A stretch of DNA of 64,000 nt from Chaetoderma sp. LZ-2023a (lineage: Eukaryota > Mollusca > Caudofoveata > Chaetodermatida > Chaetodermatidae): NCBI GenBank assembly GCA_034401795.1, contig CM067359.1:140341423-140405422 (forward strand). The letters are read 5' to 3'. The notes below the pieces were generated by a model. That model did not search any database and was not told where the DNA came from. It saw nothing but the letters and a program-made list of their open reading frames with translations. Of the stretch, positions 11,639-22,755 are shown one piece after another; the first letter of the stretch is position 1, and each line of letters begins with the position of its first letter. A program made the position numbers and the translations under genes.

Positions 11639-12230
11639 ACTATGGCACAACGGACATCTGACAATAAATTGGAAAATTCCAGGACATCAAAATCGACGAC
11701 ATGTTTAAAAATAGGTTATGTACACAGGGCATTTAGTCTATTGGACTATTGTTGTCGTGTGTTAGCTTGCCTATTCCAGCATCCATACCCACCCTGCCAT
11801 TTAATATCATCAAATTATTGTATTTACACACCTCTATTAATCTAAATCCATCATTATTTGGTTTATTTGTATCTGTTGTGGCCCGATTATTTGATGTCTG
11901 GTTTATATCTGTGGTTATATCATTGGGGTCTATCTCTACGAGGGTTAGCAATCGATCATCCTGCATAACGTAATCTGGGAGTTGTGCTATTTTCGGATTT
12001 AGCTCCCTTATTAACAAGATATTGCGTGTCCTTGTTAGAAATTTGCTAATGTCCTGTTCTATTTTCGAGCTGTGAGATCGCGAAAATGAACCCACAGAGG
12101 GGGGCCCTTGGGATTTCCTCGGAAGATTTTGAATGTTAGGTGCACTCAGATGGCATCTCACGCATTTCCAGAAGCAAACATAGAGCATCATTTTGCTATT
12201 AAATTCTTCTATTTTAACCATTTAATTTCA
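11639..12230 (-). pseudogene. endonuclease part of the L2/CR1-like element split by the LTR element
   Basis: The minus-strand frame 12221-11733 has LPDYVMQDDRLLTLVEIDPND, then GFRLIEVCKYNNLMILNGR and GIGKLTHDNNSPID. This is the last third of an apurinic-type endonuclease as found in L2/CR1 elements. In another register it goes on through FKHVVDFDVLEFSNLLSDVR to the LTR boundary, where the linker resumes at 5090. Orientation, order and junction show that it is the 5' part of the element at 2450-5090. The N-terminal catalytic part of the endonuclease is lost. Confidence 0.72.
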
Positions 12231-12235
12231 CCAAT

Positions 12236-12585
12236 GCACGTTTCCAGTTTATCCATCAATCATATGACGTCCTAATCAACTACGTCAAGCGTAGGATGGC
12301 GTCATAATCAATGACGTCATGAACGACGTAGAAAGTTCGTCACGAACGCATATTTGATGATGGACTAAGCGTTGTTGTACGAATAGTATGTGTTTCATTA
12401 GGGGTTTTAATAAATAAATAGGCAGAAACAGAACCCAGTCAAATTAGTTTCAAACTATTCAACAGCTTACATGTATAGTTTTCAGGAAATTCATAATCAT
12501 GAATCGATTGATCCAAACACGGGCGAAGTGTTGGTGGAGCTTAGCTAGAGATGGGCGGGGCATAGCTAACACTGGACTCCTACAT
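12236..12585 (-). mobile_element. MITE-A copy
   Basis: Full-length and reversed, but with a shortened central hairpin. It lies 83 bp from TMEM26 exon 2. It holds TGACGTCA near 12322 and the end motif GGGCGGGGCATAGCTAA. Confidence 0.8.
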
Positions 12586-12668
12586 TAAGTGACCACCTGT
12601 CTTGTGTGACTAACTATTGCACTCTATATGGTGATCGCTCAGCTGAAGTCAGGTTTGCTTGTACTCAC

Positions 12669-12851
12669 ATTTATTGCAGTTCCTCCACTGCTCGTATCAT
12701 CAGTGCCTGATCTATTTTCCTCGAACGCGGATGAATTCGTTGCCGATAAAGGTTGTGAATTGTCTGATATCCGTTTGTGCATCTCATGCAGTTCCAGAAA
12801 CCAAATCGCCGGCACGACGCTGCACAGGTAGAAGAAAACACTGGGACAAAA

Positions 12852-12852
<1 letters not shown>
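12669..12852 (-). CDS. TMEM26: TMEM26-like, exon 2
   Basis: The exon is 184 bp. Its first base completes a Trp codon begun in exon 1. It encodes FCPSVFFYLCSVVPAIWFLE, matching the human [20 protein letters not shown] block, which is a membrane helix. A polar, Ser/Asn/Thr-rich loop of about 40 residues follows (with NSS and NRS glycosylation sequons). It ends at GTAIN before the donor GTGAGT (12668-12663). The acceptor is unusual: the bases before CAG are a (TTA)n microsatellite, not a pyrimidine tract. The long open frame above 12852 is a microsatellite artefact and not part of the exon. Confidence 0.9.
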
Positions 12853-12855
<3 letters not shown>

Positions 12856-12913
<58 letters not shown>

Positions 12914-13052
12914 GTATTGAGTGATGATGATGATGAGGAGGAGGAGGAGTAGGAGGAGTAGGAGGAGGAGGAGGGGGTGTGGTGGGGGTGGGGTGGGGGT
13001 GGGTTGGGTGGAGGAGGACGAGGACGATGACAACTATGGCGGCGGTGGCGAG

Positions 13053-13103
<51 letters not shown>

Positions 13104-13125
13104 CACGACCACGACCACGACCACG
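12856..13125. repeat. compound microsatellite: (AAT)n, (AGG)n, G-rich, (ACG)n
   Basis: Blocks occur in order: AAT 12858-12912, AGG-rich 12930-12975, GGGGT-rich 12974-13008, ACG 13050-13125. Open frames on both strands here are artefacts. It touches the 3' splice site of TMEM26 exon 2. Confidence 0.95.
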
Positions 13126-13487
13126 ACGACAAGGACGATGCCGATGTCGATGCCGGTAGTGGATGCGGTGGCGATGAATTTGGCAACGAATAACGACAAC
13201 GGTACCGACAACGACGACGATGAGGATGGTGATGATTAATAATGTCGATCAAAGTTTTCTGGTATATCACGCACCATTTCCTTACCCTCATTTTCAATTT
13301 TTAATACCCCCCTTTCCATAGTTGTGGCACCGTGACGTTGACAGTCGACCATTTGCCTACATCAACAAGAGAATTCTTCTAGATCCTATGTCCAACATCT
13401 CTGAACATGAATGTTTCTGACAGAGCACATTGTATGGCTACTTGGTGGTGTAAAATTAGATGGATCCATTTCGGGCTAGGTGCGCCC

Positions 13488-13832
13488 AATGGACCTTTCC
13501 AGTTTTAGCTATGCCCCGCCCATCTCTAGCTAAGCTCCACCGACACCTCGCTCGTTTTGGGATCGATCCCTGAACTCCCTGACTATTAATTTCCAGAAAA
13601 CTATATAGGTAAGCTGTTAAATCAGTAGTTTTAAAATATTCAACAGAACGTTCATTAAATGTTAAAGACATACAATTCGTACAACATGTCGGACTATCAC
13701 GCGTTAGAGTCGGACAATAAATACATATTATACATGCCATAATTAATTATGACGTCATCCTACATGTCGCGTAGTTGTTTATGACGTCATATGAATGCCA
13801 GATGATGGATGGATAAACTGGAAAGGTCCATT
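13488..13832 (+). mobile_element. MITE-A, best terminus-to-terminus copy
   Basis: It starts AATGGACCTTTCCAGTTTTA and ends TAAACTGGAAAGGTCCATT, so the terminal inverted repeats are about 18 bp. Inside are the conserved box GCCCCGCCCATCTCTAGC, the CTCCCTGACTATCA box, GTTCATTAAATGTTAAAGAC and two TGACGTCA palindromes. No transposase is encoded. Target duplication is not clear. Confidence 0.85.
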
Positions 13833-13857
13833 AAGTTTCACCCATTTTGTTCGCATA

Positions 13858-14081
13858 TTTGAATCCGTATTAACACTTTGGACCCATAGCAGCAAGAACT
13901 CCCAGCCAAATTGGTTCTAAAATATTCCAGAAAAATTTCATTCAATTGTAAATTCATCAAAGACATACACCTCAAACACTTTCGTGACGGATCTTTGCCA
14001 CGTTCGTGAGAGACATACGCCATTTGATTGTGACGTCATATAACAAGTGGCCTATTTTGATTATGACGTCAGATACGTGAG
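13858..14081 (+). mobile_element. MITE-A fragment cut by an I-like insertion
   Basis: A diverged 3' half with GTGACGTCATAT and TTATGACGTCAGATAC. It loses similarity at about 14082, where non-LTR sequence begins. Confidence 0.6.
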
Positions 14082-14143
14082 TAGCTGATCGGATCTCCCC
14101 CATAGACGCATGGATCGTACAATGTAAAGATATAGTCAACAGC

Positions 14144-16681
14144 GTGAACGCCAGCCAGATCAAAACCTTTATGGAAGAGGCAGAATATATCAATATCAAG
14201 GTAACAACCAACAACTCTGTGATTGACATTGTCAATTATTACTGCCCTAATGACAAGAATCTCTCACTTGACACAATCCAGGTCCCGGACTGCCACTTCC
14301 TCATTGCGGGAGACTTTAATAGCCAGTCTCAGAGCTGGGGATACAGAGCACTTGGTAAACGAGGAGAAGACATTGAAGCATGGCAAGATGAAAAGCACCT
14401 TTTACTTGTCAACGATCCCACAGATCAGCCTACCTTCTACTCGCGCCGGTGGCACTCGACAACAACGCCGGACTTGGCATTTTGTACAGAAGACATTCAC
14501 AGAAACCTCAGTAGAGTGGTCAGATCGCAGTTAGGAGGAAGCGACCATGGCCCAGTCCTCCTCTCTCTTTCTGGAAGTATTTCGACAAGTTCACCTCAAC
14601 ATCCAAGGTGGAACTACAAAAAGGCAAATTGGAGTCTGTTCGGCATTTGTTCCAATGAGCTTACCCAAAATATAGCAGTAGAAGGGAGAAACATCAACAA
14701 TGCGGTCAAGGAATTTAATTCAAGTATCCTCAAGGCTGCCAACAAAGCGATTCCTCGAGGGTTTAGGAAAAACTACCGCCCCTACTGGACAACAGAACTG
14801 CAAGCAGCACATGATAAACTAGACAAGGCCAGAGAAGATGTAGAGGGTAATCCCTGTCATGAAAACCACTTCACACTACAACAAACTAAAGCCAGGTATC
14901 TAAAGACCAAGCTGGAGGCCAAAAGAAGAAGCTGGAGGGAAAAGACGGCAGGGTTTAATTTAGTGAGAGACACAACAAAGCTATGGAGACTGACTAAAGC
15001 ACTGAATGATGAGGGTGTCGGGGGAGAGAAGATTACTCTTGAAGAAGATGGACAAACACTGTCAGGAAAGATGGCTGCAGATGCCTTTGCGAAGGCATAT
15101 GCAAAAGAATGCAACATTTCTATACCACGAATGCGTCAAAAAGAGGTTAGAAAAGAGCAAAAGGAAAGAACAGACACCAACACTCACGATGCAATGAAAG
15201 TTGACATTAGTTTAGCAGAACTGAAGAAGTCTATCCGCCAATTGAAGAAGAAGAAATCTCCCGGGCCAGATGGCATTACGAATGAAATGATCCAACACCT
15301 TGGTAATGCATCTCTCCGCAAGTTGCTAGACATCTTTAATCTCAGTTGGACCAATGGAGAGGTTCCGCAGTACTGGAAGGAAGACAGAATGACTCCTATT
15401 CTGAAAAAAGGGAAGAACAAGACGAAAGTGCTGAGCTACCGTCCTATCAGTCTTACAAGCTGCATATGCAAGACCATGGAGCGCATCGTCAACCAGCGGT
15501 TGCAGTCGTACCTGGAGTCGGAGAACATTATAGTTTCAGAGCAGGCCGGCTTCAGAAGATACAGGAGCACAGAAGATCAAACAACACATCTTGCACAGGT
15601 CATAGAGGACACTTTTCAAGCCAAGAAGGTGATGCTAGCTGCCTTTATCGATCTGCAGAAGGCATTTGACAAGGTGTGGAAGGATGGCCTCCTCGTGAAG
15701 CTCCGGCGCACAGGCATCGGTGGCAACATGTTCCGATGGACCAAGTCATACCTACACAATCGCAGAGCTAGGGTGCTGGTGGATGGACAATCTGGACAGA
15801 ATGTATTGCTGAGACAAGGGGTACCACAAGGCGGAGTATTATCACCAACTCTGTTCATACTCTTCATTAATGACATTGTAGCAGAGCTGCCCAATGGGAT
15901 CCAAGCAGCCCTCTATGCAGATGACCTCGTACTCTGGTGCACCGAGGAGTACACAACAACTGTCACGTACAGAATGCGGCTCGCCTTGGACAGAATTACA
16001 GCTTGGGCCAATCGCTGGTGTATTACCATCAACAAAGAAAAATCATCAGCCATGCTATTCTCACTGTCCACCAAAACCAAGGTTGGCAATCTGACACTGG
16101 GCGGTACTCCACTCGAGTACGAGGACCAGCAGACATACCTGGGAGTCACCTATGACAGAAGATTAACATGGAAGGAGCACATCCCGAACGCAGAGGCAAA
16201 GGCCGGAAGAAAGCTAAACATCATGAGGAAGCTGGCAGGAAAAAAGTGGGGTGCCAATGAAAGGATCCTCAAGACCATCTATCTAGGTGCCGTACGACCA
16301 CACCTTGAGTATGGATCCAGCTCATGGATGACAGCAGCTAAATCTCATCAACAGAACCTCGACAGAGTACAAAACCAGGCACTGCGCATCATCACTGGTG
16401 GAATGAGATCAACACCAATAGAAAAAATGGAGCAGACAGCAAGCATCCCCCCACTTAGCAAAGGAAGGGAATGCAAAGCACTGATCCAAGTTGCAAAGTT
16501 CAAATCGTTCAACAACCACCTGATGAAGATCAGGCAAGCACAGCTCTCATCAGGAAGCCTTAAAAGATCAAGTTTTGTGAAAGAGACAAAAGCACTTCAA
16601 AGGAAACACCAAGAAATGTTGCCAGCACAAATAAAAGACCAAACCACACCCTTGATCCTTCACTCTGGGAAAACAAACTAG
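14144..16681 (+). pseudogene. endonuclease-reverse transcriptase of I-like copy 2
   Basis: An 845-codon open frame. The endonuclease part shows IAGDFNSQSQSWGY (residues 54-67) and GGSDHGPVLL (131-140). The RT shows KKKKSPGPDGI, YRPISLTSC, EQAGFRRYRSTEDQ, DLQKAFDKVW, QGGVLSPTLF and YADDLVLW (YADD at 591-594). All catalytic RT residues are present. The frame stops at 16681 because a CCC triplet in copy 1 (AAAGACCCAAACC) is CC here, which shifts the reading before RNase H. The frame is open upstream of 14144 to 14081 but lacks the first endonuclease strands. GTG at 14144 is simply the first start-like codon. Confidence 0.85.
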
Positions 16682-17557
16682 AGAGCATAGCTATTCGCAC
16701 CACAGCACCTCATCTCACAATCAAAGATGAACACAGTGATGTGAGCAAAAAGGCCCTGACTCTAGCCATGCTGGAAGAAATGTACGCTCAGGAGACATGG
16801 ATAAGGATCTACACAGATGGATCAGCCAAAGATGCAATTAGGAGCGGAGGTGCCGGACTGCACATACAGTATCCAAACGGACAATATGAGTCAGTTGCAA
16901 TACCGACAGGCAAACACTGCACAAACTACAGAGCTGATGTCGAAGCACTGGTCCATGCAGCTAATACACTTCATCAGAACAGCAGACCCTATTGCACAGA
17001 TTGTCTTTTTATCTGATGCCCGCTCCGTCCTTGAGGCTATCACCAAAGGTAAGCTGCCACAACTTGAAGAAGCACTACAAACCATCAAATGCTTTCGGAT
17101 AGCATTACAGTGGATCCCCTCACACTGTGGAGTCCAAGGAAATGAGGAAGCAGACAGGATGGCAAAGGTGGGTGCTGAAGAGAATCAGACAGAAAACATG
17201 GTTACACATACAGAGATGAAGACTATCATCAAGTCACTCTATAGAACACCTTAATCAGAAGATGCCTACCATCATCTCTCGAGGCAAGGGCAAGTGACCA
17301 TTTTTCGTCTCAGAACTGGACATAACAGACTAAACCAACACATATACAGGCGGTTCCACCTTACGACATCGCCCGCTTGCCCTTGTGGAGAAGCAGAACA
17401 GACCACAGAATACATACTTCAATGTTGCAGTACGTATCAGCTGCTAAGAGAAGAGATCTGGCCTTTGTCAACCTCTTTTCTTGAAAAGCTGTATGGGCCT
17501 GTGGAAGAACTGCAGAAAACGACAGATTTCATCTTGAGAACGGCTCTCCAAGTGTGA
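16682..17557 (+). pseudogene. RNase H and zinc-motif end of I-like copy 2
   Basis: RNase H begins RIYTDGSAKDAIRSGGAG (about 16805) and continues into ADVEALVHAAN. A second indel near 16965 shifts the frame, which resumes as RTADPIAQIVFLSDARSVLE and GNEEADRMAKV. A TAA lies at 17252. The last piece (17294-17557) carries CPCGEAEQTTEYILQC, where copy 1 has His in place of Tyr, so a zinc ligand is lost here. RNase H would remove RNA during target-primed reverse transcription. Confidence 0.8.
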
Positions 17558-17583
17558 TACCAGCGAGCGAAAAGAAGAAGAAG

Positions 17584-18164
17584 TCAACAATATCTGCTCT
17601 GCAACGCTATTTGCAGTGGTCCTATTCACTACAAGCAACGCCATTTTGGAAATGGACGTCATGTTTTCATCGATCGCATTTACTTAAGCCAACATTTTGT
17701 GATAAGAAATAACCTCTATATTGCTAATGATAATGACTCTAGTTTGACGATGGATCGCGGTAAGACAACCTCTTGAAAAGTGTTCTTGAACGGTGTGCAA
17801 TCAGGCAGGCCTGGTTTGACGCCTTTCAGTCCGGTGACTCATTATTATAAAACAGTCCACTCTTAACCGGCCTTATAACATACAATCAACCCACCCATCC
17901 AGGGATGTAGGAACGTATTGTGGCCAGGGTGTGTGCGCTAAACTATGGGTGAGGCCAACAGTTAGGAGAGGGGACGCTATGGTGATACTGGGAGAACAAA
18001 AAAAATAGGGTAGGGCTATCGCCCCAACTTCTGTGCTCTCTTGCCTCTAAGTCTATTACCATACTACCAGACAGCAACAGTCCCAAAATCAAATATCAAA
18101 TTTATGCTTCTGAATGACATTGTGCTAACAGCCATATGCAGCAACAGTTCCCACTGAACTTAGC
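17584..18164. other. no recognised feature
   Basis: Unique-looking AT-rich DNA after the non-LTR tail. There is no coding signal, tandem repeat or paired termini that I could find. Confidence 0.5.
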
Positions 18165-18405
18165 TTAAGCCTTTAACACTGATATCAGCCAAAAACGGCT
18201 TCTACAGTGCTCTTGAGAAATGTGGATTTGCAGACCCGGAGAAGACCATTTTTTTAAATTTACCACTGGAATGACTGGCTCGATACCCGAGCCAGTCATT
18301 CCAGTGCTAAACTTTAAAAAAATAGTCTTCTCTTGGTCTGCAGATTGACACGTTCTTGGGAAAAATTGAAATGTTCTTGAACAAATTCAAGGCTTAAAGG
18401 GTTAA
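18165..18405. mobile_element. MITE-B, full copy
   Basis: TTAA at 18165-18168 and 18402-18405. The palindromic core GGAATGACTGGCTCGATACC lies at 18267-18286, with its reverse complement next to it. Flanking arms (TCTTGAGAAATGT ... GACACGTTCTTGGG) pair imperfectly. Confidence 0.8.
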
Positions 18406-18435
18406 CATTCAACAAAATATTTCAAACATTGTAGA

Positions 18436-18473
18436 TGGGGGTGGGGGTGGGGTGGGGGTGGGGGGGGGCGGTT
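18436..18473. repeat. G-rich run (G-quadruplex-capable)
   Basis: GGGGGTGGGGGTGGGG-type sequence with at least four G tracts. Confidence 0.75.
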
Positions 18474-18516
18474 GCTATCTGATGTGTTGACATCACAGAG
18501 TTAAATCTATAACCAG

Positions 18517-18824
18517 TTAAAGGGCCACATTCACACCAAAATGCTGGAAAATAAAATTGCTACAGTTGTATACTAGTTAGCTTATGTACCTCAATATAAT
18601 GAAACGGAATGAATCTTATAAAATGATTTCATTTCCTCTAAACTAAAATAATTTTTAAGTTGTGAGAATGAATTAGAGATATGTATCAGTAACTCAATTT
18701 CACAATTAAAAAACTTATGTTAATTTATACATGGTGAAATCATCATATGCTAAAATTTATTTCGTTTCGAGTGCACAATTTAACCATATAAAATTATAAA
18801 ATTTTGTGAATGTGCGCCTTTTAA
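18517..18824. mobile_element. MITE-C copy (TTAA-flanked)
   Basis: TTAAAGGGCCACATTCACAC at the left pairs with GTGAATGTGCGCCTTTTAA at the right. It contains the paired internal boxes ATAATGAAACGGAATGAATC and GATTTCATTTCC. No coding capacity. Confidence 0.72.
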
Positions 18825-18895
18825 CGACACAGTTACACAGAGTGCATGAAGAATAGCGATTTATCGGTACATCGTACGTACGAATTAACTAGGTG

Positions 18896-19124
18896 CTGTT
18901 GATGGCAGCAATAGTGTCCAGTGGAATCAGTCTCTAGATATTCACCAGCACGTTTAGTAAATAGTAAAGACATACAATTCGTACAACAACGCTTAGTCCG
19001 TGGTAAATTAAGCGTTTTTGACGAACTTATCTACGTTATTCATGAAGTTAATGACTATGACGTCAGCCTACACGCCACGTAGTTCATAATGACGACATAT
19101 GATTGATGGATAAACTGGAAAGGG
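18896..19124 (+). mobile_element. MITE-A, 3' part
   Basis: Begins in the central hairpin arm and ends GGATAAACTGGAAAGGGCCA. A TGACGTCAGCC box lies near 19056. Confidence 0.65.
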
Positions 19125-19148
19125 CCATTGTTTTAATGAGTCAAACTG

Positions 19149-19240
19149 TTGAATATTTTGTAATTAATTTAACTGGAAGTTGTTGCTGCCTAAGCCCTAA
19201 GACAGCAACAATTTCCAGTCAAAGTAGTTTCATAATATTT
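19149..19240. repeat. hairpin related to the MITE-A core
   Basis: TGAATATTTTGTAATTAATT and the reverse-oriented AGTAGTTTCATAATATTT flank GTTGTTGCTGCC/GACAGCAACAATTT arms. This is the MITE-A centre without its ends. Confidence 0.55.
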
Positions 19241-19492
19241 GTTCAGTAAAACGACACTTGAACACACACATCACGATTTCACAGTGATTCGTGAAATAAG
19301 CAACAATTAAAACTAGGAGTCCGTATAAACCTTTTTAATTATTTATGTGGGTCAAAACCTCACCCGACAAGTCATGCAAGTACACATTAATTGTACAGCG
19401 TTAATATAGACTTGAGTCTAAAAATTACACCATTACTTCCTGAACAATATTCAACATATCGTCGGTTTTTACTCGAATCGCGATATAATTGT

Positions 19493-19618
19493 AATATCAA
19501 ATTATCAAATTATCAAAAGATTAAGTTATCAAAATGTCAAAATGTCAAAATGTCAAAATACCAAATTATCAAAATATCAAATTATCAAAATATCAAAATA
19601 TCTATATATTAAAATATC
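19493..19618 (+). repeat. degenerate 9-bp tandem repeat
   Basis: About 14 units of TATCAAAAT/TGTCAAAAT with substitutions, 24 bp past the TMEM26 exon 1 donor, inside intron 1. Confidence 0.85.
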
Positions 19619-19642
19619 GCACAATATGTTGGACCTACTTAC

Positions 19643-19833
19643 CATTTCCATTCTTTGCCTCTCTTGTAGGTTATCGTCACCATGGCTTCCACAACCAGCA
19701 ATATCAACGAGGAACAGAGAAACCACGCACGTGCATCCCCGGTTACAGAGTGCAACCGAACTATGGCAATCACACCGTGGCTAGCGAAAGCCACCCTGAC
19801 GACTAAGGCTCTGAATATCGTTAAACATCTCAT
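19643..19833 (-). CDS. TMEM26: TMEM26-like, exon 1 with the start codon
   Basis: ATG at 19833-19831. The exon encodes 63 residues plus two bases and ends GAATGGAAATG before donor GTAAGT (19642-19637). The product starts MRCLTIFRALVVRVAFASHG, continues with an Arg/His/Asp-containing loop, then the helix WFLCSSLILLVVEAMVTI and YKRGKEWK. Human TMEM26 has the same pattern: RLLFLLHSLVGVWRV, a short loop, a Leu-rich helix ending FLETALTL, then a basic GRGYKW. The Trp codon split at the junction is completed by the first base of exon 2. No TATA box is evident upstream, and the transcription start cannot be placed. Confidence 0.88.
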
Positions 19834-20289
19834 GATGTCACGTGGTTTGTGATGACGCGTAACCGCTGTCTTATATGACGCTTAAAACCATCTGGTGAGA
19901 TTGGAAACGCATTATTTGTTGCGCCAGGGATATCACTTGTCGGTGGCAGCAATATTACGATAATATTTGATATTATTTAGCTTATTTATTGATAACAATT
20001 ATAAAAGTTGTTTAGTTAGCATGTTGTCGTTAAAATTATTAACCTTTTGGGATCATAGAACAATACAATTGTTAGCATATATTCTACAGCTTCAAAATCA
20101 CTACAGCTATGTATGCTTTGTGCATATGAGTTATATTTATCCGATATTTCGCAAGGAAACCAAGAGGTCGTCGGATAACGGTAATAACTCTGACAACTTC
20201 ATGTAGTAACACCTGATATTTAACTATTTGACTGCTGATGCAAGCCACCAGGCAATGATTTCAATAGAAAATAACTCTCGACTTGCTGA
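19834..20289. other. sequence upstream of the TMEM26 start; no defined promoter
   Basis: This is where the 5' UTR and promoter should lie. I see an E-box-like CACGTG (19841-19846 region) and a CGTCAT/GACGC cluster, but no TATA box, CpG-dense block or upstream exon. Confidence 0.35.
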
Positions 20290-20364
20290 ATATTTTGAAA
20301 ACAATTTGAAAGTTGTTGGTGGCATAGCCACCAACAACTTTCAGTCCAATTGTTTTCAAAATAT
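20290..20364. repeat. near-perfect 36-bp-arm hairpin
   Basis: Arms ATATTTTGAAAACAATTTGA... and ...TTGTTTTCAAAATAT meet at GTTGGTGGCATAGCCACCAAC. It resembles the MITE-A centre in layout but has different arm sequence. Confidence 0.7.
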
Positions 20365-20667
20365 ACAGTATACCCGGAGATAATTCCCTTGGAAAATGTA
20401 GTCTGCAGAAATTTAGCAGGCAGATAGTTAAATCGTTAGAAGAAACGGGTTAAATTTGTTAAATTTGTCTTTTCATATCTCATTTGCTGGTCAACATCTG
20501 GAGAGGACAGGTCGGTTTGATGCGGAATCGGCCTTCACACAACATATTCTCAAAGATGGCATAATGATTGGATGAATTAAGCAAATGGTACATTAACGCT
20601 TAATTATAATGAAATGATTTTGCAGAACGAGAGCAGATAATCACTGTCGACATGACTGCAACGTGCT

Positions 20668-20900
20668 TTAACTCGTTCATGATAAAGACGGCCAAAACGG
20701 CCTATGCAGTGGTCTTGAGAAATGCCCATTTGCCTACCAAGAGACGACTATTTAAAAAATTTAGCACTGGAATGACTAGCTCGATAACCGAGCCAGTCAT
20801 TTCAGTGGTAAATTAAAATAAAATAATGTCTTGGCCTGCAAATGGACATTCAATAAGGAAATATTCTGATTTCTTGACCAAATTCAGTATTTAAAGGGTT
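20668..20900. mobile_element. MITE-B copy
   Basis: TTAACTCGTTCATG at the left and TTTAAAGGGTTA at the right; core TAGCTCGATAACCGAGCCAG. The right end runs straight into the (ACGC)n array, which seems to have grown from its last bases. Confidence 0.7.
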
Positions 20901-21113
<213 letters not shown>

Positions 21114-21605
21114 TACTCCTAGCTCGGTACACTAACTTTAGAATTAATCAATAGGCCCAGCAGACTTTGAACGAAGCATCGTGTAAATATTCACTATTAA
21201 AGCGAACTGCAATGTGGAGAAGTCTATAGCGACTCCTAATGATGCATCAAGCTGAGTCGCCATGGCTACTGTAACAGGAAAGATTTCTTTTAGTAGAAGG
21301 CAGGAAGATTGATCATCATTTGGGGAAGAAATGTTCCTGAAGGCGTTGTTTAAAACATAACGACTTTCAAAATCAGGACACGTGACCATGAAACGAAATT
21401 ATGTGAAGTGTAAATAAGCGTAACTGAGTAAAACAGAAGAGATCACAAAACACTAATAAGATGGCTCTTTCATGGCTCTGATAAAGGCACAACACAGTTT
21501 TATTAGCACACAAATAAGTAAACGACTAAAAACAAATTGTATTTTTTAGGCTATCACCTCGAACGGATATCTATCATTGATATAGGCTATATATAGATAT
21601 CCGTC

Positions 21606-21940
21606 ACTAGAAACAAGAGAAATTGACCCGTTAACCCTAAAGTTTGTTTTAGAAAAATACAATTTGACGCATATATTAACCACTTAACACTCAAGTTGGC
21701 CAAAAAACAGCTTCTGCAATGTCCTTGAGAAATGTCCATTTGCAGACCAAGAGAAGACTATTTTTGAGAATTTACTACTGGAATCATTGGCTCGATAATC
21801 GAGCCAGTCATGCCAGTGTAAACCTTTAAAAAATAACCTTCTCTTGGTCTGCAAATGAACATTTTCCACGAGAAGATTGTCAAATTGTATTTTTCTAAAA
21901 CAAATTTTATGGTTAACGGGTCAATGTCTCTTGTTTCTAG
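21606..21940. mobile_element. foldback with a MITE-B copy in its loop
   Basis: Left arm 21606-21668 (CTAGAAACAAGAGAAATTGA ... GAAAAATACAATTTGAC) is the reverse complement of right arm 21884-21940. The loop is a complete MITE-B core (TTAACCACTTAACACT, then TTGGCTCGATAATCGAGCCA). Either MITE-B entered an older hairpin or this is a longer subfamily. Confidence 0.7.
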
Positions 21941-22755
21941 GGAAGTAATGCAAGTACACGATCTATTCTCTGTAACAACCTAAGTCCAACACAATCCGCT
22001 TCACATACATAGAGATTAGATAATCGGCAGAAATCAGCAATGATAAGATAGGCACTATCGGCCATTTCCATCCCAAACTTCGTATTGCAAAATAAGGAAC
22101 TTTTCCTTTATTCAGGATACATTTATGTCTTCGTAGTTTAAACTGTACTTGACACGGATAGTACTGGATTTATTACGTCGGTTTTATGCAGCCGGCGCAT
22201 TATTTATAACCTGAAAATGCGAAACAGGGTGATTAAGCTGTTTCTTAATTTCCATTGTATGATACGAATGGTGCAGCGAGAATCGAAGCAATATTCGCCT
22301 ATTGGAATGGATTCATGCCGGACGCACTTCCAGGATTCTAGAGCGCGTCATTTAATATTGCTTGTTTTTGTTCTTTTCTTTATTTATTTGTGTAGGTTAT
22401 CTATTTGATTATTTCATTTATTTGCATGTTTTGGTCATTTGTTTTTATACCTGACCAAATTAATTCTGCACAGTATTACGCGGCATCGACATCCGTCAAG
22501 GCCGGCAAGTGACACGCGTATGGGATACGCCTAAACGTTAGCGGATTTTGAAGAAACTTAATAGGCTTATGCCTGTTCTTACTGAACAAGAGAAGAAGGT
22601 TTATTGATGTTGGCGTTAGTGCTGCAAGGTCACAGTCAATCCTACTGTTATTGAAACCATAATGTTATTTTTATCTGCACAATACCTAAATACAGCTAAA
22701 TATATCTATAATGCGCACTACCTGTATCTCTTGTGGCGATATATTAGTGGTTGTT

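Larger units (their letters stand above)
14082..17583 (+). mobile_element. I-like non-LTR retrotransposon copy 2 (longest copy)
   Basis: Domains in order are endonuclease, RT, RNase H and a CCHC-like end, the layout of the I/Nimb-type groups. The tail is GAAAAGAAGAAGAAG at 17569-17583, matching the AAG tail of copy 1. It is 5'-truncated inside the endonuclease (open frame from about 14081). It lies in TMEM26 intron 1, opposite to the gene. Copy 1 shares long near-identical stretches, so the family was active after the LTR element arrived. Confidence 0.85.

Noticed and set aside
12900..13297. Open frames rich in Asp, Val, Thr or Arg on both strands
   Set aside because: Produced by the ACG/AGG trinucleotide arrays; only the part below 12852 on the minus strand is a real exon.
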